From positions 1 to 6,695 of the forward strand of contig CAZAJN010000066.1 in assembly GCA_964485555.1 (NCBI GenBank): 6,695 nucleotides of DNA, written 5' to 3'. Shown in pieces: positions 1 through 4,892 of this stretch. Numbering within the stretch: position 1 is the stretch's first letter; each line of letters starts with the position of its first letter. A model generated the notes under the pieces. The model did no database searches. It had not been told where the DNA came from and was given only the letters and a program-made list of their open reading frames with translations. Source of the stretch: GWC2-37-8 sp964485555. GTDB lineage: Bacteria; Patescibacteriota; Minisyncoccia; Moranbacterales; GWC2-37-73. The position numbers and the translations under genes are program-made.

Positions 1-90
1 ATGGTTGACCTTAATGCGAATGATGTTGAAGGTGCTATGCAAATTGTGGCTGGAACAGCTCGTTCAATGGGAATTAAGATAGAAGAATAG
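1..90 (+). CDS. rplK: 50S ribosomal protein L11, C-terminal end (partial)
   Basis: Frame 1 is open from the window edge to a TAG stop at 88-90, giving about 29 residues. They match the end of ribosomal protein L11: DLNANDVEGAMQIVAGTARS followed by MGIKIEE. This is the last helix of the C-terminal RNA-binding domain, where the family has a conserved AGTARSMG stretch. L11 binds 23S rRNA at the GTPase-associated centre. The ATG at position 1 is an internal methionine, not the start; the rest of the gene lies upstream of the window. The following gene is rplA, the usual partner of rplK, which supports the call although only a fragment is visible. Confidence 0.93.
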   Translation: MVDLNANDVEGAMQIVAGTARSMGIKIEE

Positions 91-92
91 TA

Positions 93-190
93 CCTACAAA
101 AATACAAAATAATTACAAAATTACAAATGTACAAAAGTTAGGAGGTTAGGAGAATTTTTTTGTACTTTCGTATTTTTGTACGATTGTAGG
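93..190. repeat. 98-bp AT-rich imperfect palindrome between rplK and rplA
   Basis: The element starts with CCTACAA (93-99) and ends with the exact inverted copy TTGTAGG (184-190). The left arm has five TACAAA units (starting at 95, 103, 114, 122, 130) and the right arm has inverted copies TTTGTA (159-164, 175-180) and ATTGTA (183-188). Further pairings are 100-105 with 170-175, and an inner 8-bp stem 129-136 with 158-165. The inner loop is purine-rich and contains AGGAGG at 140-145. The pairing is imperfect and lopsided, the left arm being longer. It could be a small palindromic mobile or repeat element, or an RNA structure in the rplK-rplA transcript. Nothing in it looks protein-coding. Confidence 0.6.
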
Positions 191-211
191 GTTGATTAAT
201 TAATATATAGT

Positions 212-217
212 GGGAGG
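212..217 (+). promoter_or_regulatory. Ribosome binding site GGGAGG upstream of rplA
   Basis: GGGAGG at 212-217 is one of the two clear Shine-Dalgarno matches in the window. It lies 12 nt before the TTG at 230, rather far, and 45 nt before the ATG at 263, too far for that start. It is the main argument for starting rplA at the TTG. Confidence 0.6.
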
Positions 218-229
218 ATTGAGCAAATA

Positions 230-940
230 TTGCGCGATCTGTTATCACCACGAAACAAGATTATGTACAGAGGAAAAAAGTATCGCGCTGTTGCTGAGAC
301 AGTGGAGAAGAACAAACTTTACACAACTGAAGAAGCTTTGGCTCTTGTGAAAGCTGGAAAAGTTGCAAAGTTTGACGAATCAGTTGAAGTTCACATGAAA
401 CTTAATGTTGATCCTAAAAAGGGAGATGAACAAGTTCGTGGAGCAGTCGTGCTTCCTCACGGAACTGGAAAAACTCTTCGCATCGCTGTTGTGACTTCAA
501 CCAAGGCTACTGAAGCCAAGGAGGCCGGAGCTGATGTTATCGGAGGTGAAGACTTGATTGAAAAAATCAAACTTGGAAAAATGGAAGAAGTTGATGTGAT
601 CGTAGCTAGTCCGGAAATGATGCCGAAACTTGCTTCTGTTGCCAAAATTCTTGGGCCCCGAGGCTTGATGCCATCTCCTAAGACTGAAACAGTCACTGAC
701 AAGATCAAGGAGGCTGTGGAAATGCTTAAGAAAGGAAAACTTAGTTTCAAGAATGACAACACCGGAAATGTTCACCAAGTGATTGGAAAAATTTCTTTCG
801 ATGCTAAGAAGCTTGAAGAAAACTACGCAACTTTTGTTGACGCAATTCAAAAAGCTCGTCCTGCTGGAGTAAAAGGTAAATATGTGATGTCAATCTCTGT
901 TTGCTCAACCATGGGACCAGGAGTTAAGATAGTTCTTTAG
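230..940 (+). CDS. rplA: 50S ribosomal protein L1
   Basis: L1 binds 23S rRNA to form the mobile L1 stalk, which helps release deacylated tRNA from the E site. In many bacteria it also represses its own operon by binding the mRNA. The 236-residue product shows family landmarks: RGKKYRAV near the N-terminus (14-21), KLNVDPKKGDEQVRGAVVLP (57-76), the signature GPRGLMPSPKTETV (142-155) and the C-terminal STMGPGVKIVL (226-236). Domain I is formed by both ends and domain II by roughly residues 80-170. The start is uncertain. TTG at 230 has GGGAGG upstream and adds 11 residues; ATG at 263 gives 225 residues beginning MYRGKKYR, closer to normal L1 N-termini, but has no Shine-Dalgarno. The gene ends at a TAG followed by a strong terminator, so rplJ and rplL do not follow. 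Confidence 0.97.
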   Translation: MRDLLSPRNKIMYRGKKYRAVAETVEKNKLYTTEEALALVKAGKVAKFDESVEVHMKLNVDPKKGDEQVRGAVVLPHGTGKTLRIAVVTSTKATEAKEAGADVIGGEDLIEKIKLGKMEEVDVIVASPEMMPKLASVAKILGPRGLMPSPKTETVTDKIKEAVEMLKKGKLSFKNDNTGNVHQVIGKISFDAKKLEENYATFVDAIQKARPAGVKGKYVMSISVCSTMGPGVKIVL

Positions 941-969
941 GCATTAGCCTATTAGCTTCTTATGGAAAT

Positions 970-1003
970 ACACAAAAAGGCACCTGATGGTGCCTTTTTG
1001 TGT
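970..1003 (+). terminator. Rho-independent terminator after rplA
   Basis: A perfect 15-bp stem (970-984 with 989-1003) closes on a TGAT tetraloop. Its GGCACC core is flanked by an A run on the 5' side and a T run on the 3' side, placed inside the stem. It lies 30 bp after the rplA stop and just before a new promoter, so it should end the rplK-rplA transcript. Its symmetry means it could also work in reverse, but no minus-strand gene enters it. Confidence 0.88.
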
Positions 1004-1014
1004 TGTAGTATGCT

Positions 1015-1043
1015 TTGACTTTATCAACCTTAGGCGCTACAAT
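1015..1043 (+). promoter_or_regulatory. Sigma70-type promoter for the kinase-deaminase-HD operon
   Basis: TTGACT (1015-1020) and TACAAT (1038-1043) each match the consensus at 5 of 6 positions and are separated by exactly 17 bp. Transcription would start near 1050, giving a leader of about 35 nt before the ATG at 1085. The site lies directly after the rplA terminator, as expected for the start of a separate operon. No operator is recognisable. Confidence 0.75.
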
Positions 1044-1084
1044 AAAGGCAATTAGGTTAATATTTTCTAGAATAATTCAAAGTT

Positions 1085-1639
1085 ATGGCGAAATTAATTT
1101 TGGGAATTGCAGGCGAGATGGGCTCTGGTAAGGAAGCAGTTACGATGCATCTTTCTGACGTTTATGGTGCAAGTTCTCATAATTTTTCACAAATTTTAAA
1201 AGACATTCTGGAACGCCTTTATTTGCCGATCACGAGAGAAAACTTTTCTCCACTATCTTTGGCTCTTCGCAAAACATTTGGTGAAGACATTCTAGCTAAG
1301 GCCATGTTTCAAGATGCTGTTAATGATAAAACTGACATAATAGTTGTTCAGGGCATTAGGCGTCAAGAAGACATGGCTTTTTTGAGAGAATTTGCTAATT
1401 TCAAATTTTTATACGTTGATGTTGATATGGAAACCAGGTTTGAAAGAATCAAAAAGAGAAAAGAAAAAGAAAATGATTCATCAATGACTTTTGAAGAGTT
1501 TAAGGCATCTCATGAATATGAAACGGAAAAAACAATCCTAGGTTTAAAAGATGATGCTGATTATATAATCAAGAACAATGGAACTTACGCTGAATTGTAT
1601 GCCCAGATAGATAGGGTTATTGTAGAAAATTTAAAATAG
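1085..1639 (+). CDS. P-loop kinase-like protein (nucleotide or dephospho-CoA kinase-like)
   Basis: This 184-residue protein has the fold signature of small P-loop kinases. A Walker A motif GEMGSGK lies at 10-16 after a hydrophobic strand (LILGIA). A second strand ends in VVQGIRRQED (87-96), like the GIR/GVR motif of dephospho-CoA kinase and archaeal UPF0200-type kinases. An Arg/Lys-rich lid segment (METRFERIKKRKEKE, 115-129) and a C-terminal ADYIIKNNGT (148-157) follow. The residue after the Walker lysine is Glu17, not the usual Ser/Thr; some nucleotide kinases have Asp there. It is the first gene behind a promoter, with a nucleotidyltransferase, deaminase and HD hydrolase downstream. A deoxynucleoside monophosphate kinase would fit that setting, but the substrate cannot be read from the sequence. 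There is no clear Shine-Dalgarno before the ATG. Confidence 0.72.
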   Translation: MAKLILGIAGEMGSGKEAVTMHLSDVYGASSHNFSQILKDILERLYLPITRENFSPLSLALRKTFGEDILAKAMFQDAVNDKTDIIVVQGIRRQEDMAFLREFANFKFLYVDVDMETRFERIKKRKEKENDSSMTFEEFKASHEYETEKTILGLKDDADYIIKNNGTYAELYAQIDRVIVENLK

Positions 1640-1665
1640 TTTCTAATTGATTAGCTTATACATAT

Positions 1666-2271
1666 ATGAAAAAGAAAGTACAAGAAAAACTAGGTGCTTT
1701 TATAGAATCAGAATTGATGCTTGGAGGGAAATCGATTTTGGATAATAAAAGGCTCAAAGAGGTTATTGGTCATTGTAAGGGCTTGGGATTGAAAATTGTT
1801 TTAACGCAAGGAAGTTGGGATATGATACATATTGGACATGCGCGGTATATGCAAGAAGCCAAGAAATACGGAGATCTTTTAGTTGTTGGTGTGGACAGTG
1901 ACGAAAAAATAAAATCTCGCAAGGGTCCTGAGAGACCGATTGTTCCACAAGACGAAAGAATGGAAATGATTACTCACTTAAGGCACGTTGATTTGGTGGC
2001 GCTCAAGGAGTTGCACGATCCTAAATGGCATATGATAAAACTTGTTTGCCCTGATGTTTTGATTGCCACAAAGAGACAAGGATATTCTAAAGAGGAACTT
2101 AAAGAACTGAAAAAATATTGCGGAAAAGTTGTCATGTTAGAGTCACAAGCAACAACATCAACGAGCGCTAAAATTCGCTCAATGCAAATCAATACTGCAA
2201 AAAAACTTGAACGTTCTTTGACTCCGAAGCTACTCAAGGCAATTGAAGAGGTTATTGCTGGTGTAAAATAA
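1666..2271 (+). CDS. HIGH-motif nucleotidyltransferase (cytidylyltransferase-like)
   Basis: The 201-residue protein belongs to the HIGH nucleotidyltransferase superfamily, which transfers AMP or CMP from a nucleoside triphosphate to a phosphate group. A strand (KIVLTQGSWDMIHIGHARYM, 43-62) carries the intact HIGH motif at 55-58 that binds the triphosphate. GVDSDEKIKSRKGPERPIVP (75-94) resembles the matching part of RfaE/HldE C-terminal and glycerol-3-phosphate cytidylyltransferase-type enzymes. TSTSAKIRS (164-172) matches their second motif, ISTTxxI/ISSTxIR. About 40 extra N-terminal residues precede the domain. The acceptor is unknown: a sugar phosphate, a polyol phosphate or a flavin precursor are all possible. 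It lies 26 bp after the kinase-like gene and 17 bp before the deaminase, so co-transcription is likely. No Shine-Dalgarno is seen. Confidence 0.82.
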   Translation: MKKKVQEKLGAFIESELMLGGKSILDNKRLKEVIGHCKGLGLKIVLTQGSWDMIHIGHARYMQEAKKYGDLLVVGVDSDEKIKSRKGPERPIVPQDERMEMITHLRHVDLVALKELHDPKWHMIKLVCPDVLIATKRQGYSKEELKELKKYCGKVVMLESQATTSTSAKIRSMQINTAKKLERSLTPKLLKAIEEVIAGVK

Positions 2272-2288
2272 TAAAAAATAAAAATTAC

Positions 2289-3122
2289 ATGAAAAAAGCT
2301 GTTATAGCATATGTCCCAGTTTTGCATGAGGGATATAGGCAATTTTTTGAAAAGCACAATGCAGATGCTGATTTGTATATTCTTGGAAATGAGATTATCT
2401 CAGAATTTACCCACTTAGCAAAAGAAATTCGCCAGCTTGATCCTGAATTCATTAAAAAAGGAATTGAATCTTGGAACATTTTTGAAAATGTTTATATTCT
2501 TGATAAAAAACTTTTAGAAGAAATTATTGAAAATAAGCCGACAATAGTGATGCCAAAGGAGGATGTCATGATCAGGCTTTGGGAAAATAATTTTCCTAAG
2601 CATGAAGTTTTTCTTGATTCTATTTTCCTTCGCTGGGACAAGCATAATACTGTGACAGAAAATAATATAAATCCTGATGTCAAAATTTCATCTGAAGAAT
2701 TTGATAAAAAAATGATAGCTCTTGCTGATTGCGAAGCCGAGAAAAGCAGCGACTGGTGGAGGGTGGTTGGATCAATTATTGTGAAAGATGAAAAAATAAT
2801 TTTAACTTCACATAATCATCATTTGCCAAGCGAACATACTCCATATGCAAACGGAGATCCGCGTAATAATTTTCATAAAGGCGTTCATTTGGAATTAGGG
2901 ACATCTATTCATGGGGAAGCTGGCGCAATTGCTGAGGCTGCCAAGCAAGGCATTTCACTTGAAGGCAGTGAAATTTATGTTTCAACGTTTCCGTGTCCTC
3001 CATGTGCCAAACTGATTGCATGTTCGGGTATTAAAAAAATATATTATCGAAGTGGTTATGGTGTTTTGGATGGAGAAAACATCTTGAAGCAATACGGAGT
3101 GGAAATAATTCAAGTAATATAA
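2289..3122 (+). CDS. dCMP-deaminase-family protein with unassigned N-terminal domain
   Basis: The 277-residue protein has two parts. The C-terminal part (about 135-277) is a zinc-dependent deaminase of the cytidine/dCMP deaminase fold: HGEAGAIAEAA puts His208 as zinc ligand and Glu210 as proton shuttle, and PCPPCAKL supplies Cys236 and Cys239. A histidine-rich stretch precedes it (His175, 177, 178, 183, 196, 200), as in dCMP deaminases that bind extra metal. The expected reaction is dCMP to dUMP, which would feed the nearby thymidylate synthase. The N-terminal 130 residues are not recognised; they start with a strand and VPVLHEGYRQFF, loosely like a HIGH motif with the second His replaced by Tyr16. 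Classic dCMP deaminases are about 150-190 residues, so this is a fusion or extended form. The HD gene follows after 7 bp. Other CDA-fold substrates are possible. Confidence 0.8.
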   Translation: MKKAVIAYVPVLHEGYRQFFEKHNADADLYILGNEIISEFTHLAKEIRQLDPEFIKKGIESWNIFENVYILDKKLLEEIIENKPTIVMPKEDVMIRLWENNFPKHEVFLDSIFLRWDKHNTVTENNINPDVKISSEEFDKKMIALADCEAEKSSDWWRVVGSIIVKDEKIILTSHNHHLPSEHTPYANGDPRNNFHKGVHLELGTSIHGEAGAIAEAAKQGISLEGSEIYVSTFPCPPCAKLIACSGIKKIYYRSGYGVLDGENILKQYGVEIIQVI

Positions 3123-3129
3123 AACAAGA

Positions 3130-3948
3130 ATGAGCATAGGTTCTCTTTTGTACTTGCATCGTGGTTCTTTGTCTAGCGCAGAAATAAAAAGCGATTTGGA
3201 TTTTCTGATAAAGCTTCTTGAGAACGAGGGAAGAAAGAAAAAACGTTGGGAGGTTTATTTGAATGGTAACGAGGAGAGTTTTGAGGATGGGGATGTGCAT
3301 TCCCATTCTTTATTGATGGAGCATTTAGCATATAAAGAATCGATGATTGAGGGACTTGATGAAGAAAAAGCAATTACCTTGATGTGGACGGCGCGTTTTC
3401 ATGATCTTGGAGAATTGAAAGACGGAGATATTAATTTTAATTTGAAAACAGAAAATGATGATGCTGAGGAAGCTATTCATATTAGAAAAAAAATTCATAG
3501 CAATCTCAAAAGTGATTACGTGAAAGAAATGCTTGAGAAAGCTCTTTCTATTTCGCTTGATAGAAGAAATTTGCCAAATGAAGAATTTGATTATGTAGAT
3601 TTTTTTCAGTCTTTAGAGGGTCGTGGATATATGAATACTGCAATTAAAATGCTTGAGAAAAAACATATTTCGCAATGGAACATGTTAATGGCAAATGTAT
3701 TTTTCAATCAATTGATTCCGATGATTGAACATGGAAAGAAATATCGTAGTGTTAGAATTTATCTGCAAAAAAATGCAAAAATGATTTCGCGAGGCATCGA
3801 AAATCATTTCACACACGAGCATGTTCACAAATCTTTTGAAAAAATATATGGACAAGGTCTGGAAGAGAAAAAGAAATCGATGGATATTTCAACTAAAAAA
3901 ATAGATCAGATAAAAAAGGCATGGGAAGAATTTATTGAAAAATATTAG
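3130..3948 (+). CDS. HD-domain phosphohydrolase, YfbR/HD_3-like
   Basis: This 272-residue protein has HD-superfamily metal-binding motifs. HSHSLLMEHLA (57-67) supplies the first histidine, probably His59, equal to the EHS of YfbR. RFHDLGELKDGDI (89-101) holds the His91-Asp92 pair, Glu95 and Asp100, matching the HDxxExxxGD pattern of YfbR/HDDC2-type 5'-deoxynucleotidases. The C-terminal 110 residues are Lys/Glu-rich, probably helical, and not assigned. YfbR relatives remove the 5' phosphate from deoxyribonucleoside monophosphates; that function fits the deaminase 7 bp upstream and the dTMP-synthesis genes nearby, but is inference. The protein is longer than YfbR (about 200 residues). It is the last plus-strand gene before a shared terminator. 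No transmembrane segment or signal peptide is seen. Confidence 0.77.
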   Translation: MSIGSLLYLHRGSLSSAEIKSDLDFLIKLLENEGRKKKRWEVYLNGNEESFEDGDVHSHSLLMEHLAYKESMIEGLDEEKAITLMWTARFHDLGELKDGDINFNLKTENDDAEEAIHIRKKIHSNLKSDYVKEMLEKALSISLDRRNLPNEEFDYVDFFQSLEGRGYMNTAIKMLEKKHISQWNMLMANVFFNQLIPMIEHGKKYRSVRIYLQKNAKMISRGIENHFTHEHVHKSFEKIYGQGLEEKKKSMDISTKKIDQIKKAWEEFIEKY

Positions 3949-3964
3949 CTTTTGAATAAAAAAC

Positions 3965-3996
3965 GAGCCCGACACTAGTTGCTAGCTGTCGAGCTC
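3965..3996 (-). terminator. Hairpin terminator between convergent operons
   Basis: A 10-bp arm (3965-3974 with 3987-3996) is capped by a 4-bp CTAG stem (3975-3978 with 3982-3985) and a three-base loop; base 3986 is bulged. The one imperfect pair, 3969 with 3992, is C-A in plus-strand RNA but G-U in minus-strand RNA. The minus direction also runs straight into GTTTTTT, while the plus direction has TTGTTTTTG. The hairpin is therefore better suited to ending the thyA-HIT transcript, but probably also stops the HD-operon transcript. Confidence 0.8.
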
Positions 3997-3999
3997 TTG

Positions 4000-4420
4000 T
4001 TTTTGTTGCGGGTGTTGGTTGGAGTTTTACTTTTGGTAACTTTCAGCTCGCTCGTCCAGGCGCTGGAGGTTCTCTCCCGTGAGGTCTTTGACGAGAGTTT
4101 CCTTGTAGGGGAAACCCGGAGTCGTTTTCACGAGGATCTTGAAAAAGTGGTCATCGCGGAGTCCGCTGGCGGTATGCTCCTTGGGTCCTTCCCTGTGTAT
4201 GGAGCAGCCCTTGATGCCGAACTTCGCGTAGGCCTCCTGTTCGATGCTCAGCAAGGCGGGACCTTCTATTTCCGGGTTGAGTCCCATCAGGCCGATATGC
4301 CGTTTCGATATCAGGAACCACCTGTCAACTCCGGGAGCCTTCTTGAAATCGGAGTGCTCCTGCCTGACGACGAAATACTCGTTTTCCAGCACGATCGGAC
4401 TTTTTTGCTTGCGATGGTTA
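4000..4420. other. GC-rich block covering most of the degenerate HIT gene
   Basis: Hand counting of 4081-4380 gives 165 G or C in 300 bases, 55%. Flanking samples are far lower: 28% for 3841-3900 and 32% for 4561-4620. Within the block the minus-strand codons mostly end in C or G (for example AAG, GAG, CTC, ATC, GCC), unlike neighbouring genes, which prefer A or T. Composition falls back at about 4401-4440, just before the overlap with the upstream HIT gene. The edges are approximate. No insertion-sequence ends or target duplications were recognised. Confidence 0.75.
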
Positions 4421-4482
4421 TTTGTAAGATTAGGATTTTTTAAAACCCATTTTTTGCTTGATTTTTTCTTTAGTGCCGTCAT
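4027..4482 (-). CDS. Degenerate HIT-like protein, paralogue of the upstream HIT gene
   Basis: The 151-residue product aligns with the HIT protein encoded just upstream. Shared blocks include PIVLENEYFVV (29-39; PIISENENWVV in the neighbour), the RWFLISKRHI strand (54-63) and GCSIHREGPKEHTASGLRDD (92-111) before the active-site strand. The neighbour's HFHAH reads HFFKI here, so only His112 is kept; Phe114 and Ile116 replace the other two histidines, including the middle one that is the nucleophile in active HIT hydrolases. The CPxC zinc pair is also absent. Nucleotide hydrolase or transferase activity is therefore unlikely; ligand binding or partnership with the intact copy is possible. The ATG at 4482 has GGAG 6 nt upstream and overlaps the previous gene by 53 nt; a GTG at 4392 is the next in-frame alternative. 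Base composition is strongly GC-rich. Confidence 0.72.
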   Translation of the reverse strand: MTALKKKSSKKWVLKNPNLTNNHRKQKSPIVLENEYFVVRQEHSDFKKAPGVDRWFLISKRHIGLMGLNPEIEGPALLSIEQEAYAKFGIKGCSIHREGPKEHTASGLRDDHFFKILVKTTPGFPYKETLVKDLTGENLQRLDERAESYQK

Positions 4483-4882
4483 TTTTCACTCCAACAATAA
4501 GATGAGCATGGAAATGATCTACGCTGGCACCAGTGTAATCCATATCCCCAAAGCGAATCAAAATCGAGCCACCAGCTATATTGTTTTTTTCTATCATGGA
4601 ATTGATGAGATCAAAAAAAGATATTTTTTCTTCACTCTTCATTTCCGTGGGCATGGTGAAATGTCTTTTGCAAACAAAAAGAAAATGATGAACCGTGCCT
4701 TCATACGGACTCATATTTTCTGTGACTACCCAATTTTCGTTTTCGCTAATGATTGGCTTTGGGTGGTATTTGAGAAAATGTTCCATGCAAAAAGGACAGA
4801 CGCCATCTTTTTCAATTTGGGTCATCACGTCAATTTGCTCCTGGGTGCGAGCATGTTTGAGATTTACGTAACTTTTCTTCAT
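4430..4882 (-). CDS. HIT family protein
   Basis: The 150-residue protein has the histidine-triad signature HFHAHLIV at 123-130, with His123, His125 and His127; the middle one is the expected nucleophile. VCPFC (28-32) provides a Cys29/Cys32 pair like the zinc site of some HIT proteins, and ENWVVTENMSPYEGTVHHFL (49-68) fits the strands before the active site. HIT enzymes hydrolyse or transfer nucleotide groups, such as AMP from adenylylated compounds or dinucleoside polyphosphates; the substrate here is unknown. The gene starts 10 bp after the thyA stop with only a weak purine run before its ATG, so it is probably co-transcribed with thyA. Its last 53 nt overlap the next gene in another frame. 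Confidence 0.88.
   Translation of the reverse strand: MKKSYVNLKHARTQEQIDVMTQIEKDGVCPFCMEHFLKYHPKPIISENENWVVTENMSPYEGTVHHFLFVCKRHFTMPTEMKSEEKISFFDLINSMIEKNNIAGGSILIRFGDMDYTGASVDHFHAHLIVGVKNDGTKEKIKQKMGFKKS
4489..4492 (-). promoter_or_regulatory. Shine-Dalgarno GGAG for the degenerate HIT gene, inside the upstream gene
   Basis: On the minus strand GGAG (4492 down to 4489) lies 6 nt before the ATG at 4482, an ideal distance. It falls inside the coding sequence of the preceding HIT gene (codons for Val-Gly-Val). It supports a real start at 4482 despite the 53-nt overlap, although the motif could be chance. Confidence 0.5.
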
Positions 4883-4892
4883 ACTTTTAAAA

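Noticed and set aside
160..189. Nine-codon TTG-started leader peptide after AGGAGG, possible attenuator
   Set aside because: The Shine-Dalgarno-to-start gap is about 14 nt, the peptide has no regulatory residue run, and the frame is explained by the palindromic element.
160..209. Internal promoter for rplA using TTGTAC and TAATAT/TATATA boxes
   Set aside because: No pair of boxes has 16-18 bp spacing with good matches; AT-rich sequence gives many chance hits.
91..262. Classical L1-binding mRNA mimic of 23S rRNA
   Set aside because: I could not identify the expected asymmetric internal loop between two helices; the hairpin seen is AT-rich and different.
3979..4443. Long open frame of 154 codons on the plus strand, opposite the degenerate HIT gene, with a hydrophobic start
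   Set aside because: Its codon second positions pair with those of the minus-strand gene, so it is a typical antisense shadow of a GC-rich gene. It begins at a TTG inside the terminator hairpin, has no Shine-Dalgarno, and the minus strand shows HIT similarity.
4027..4882. Both HIT frames as one gene split by a frameshift
   Set aside because: Each carries its own full set of HIT-domain blocks, so they are duplicates, not halves. Joining them would give two complete domains.
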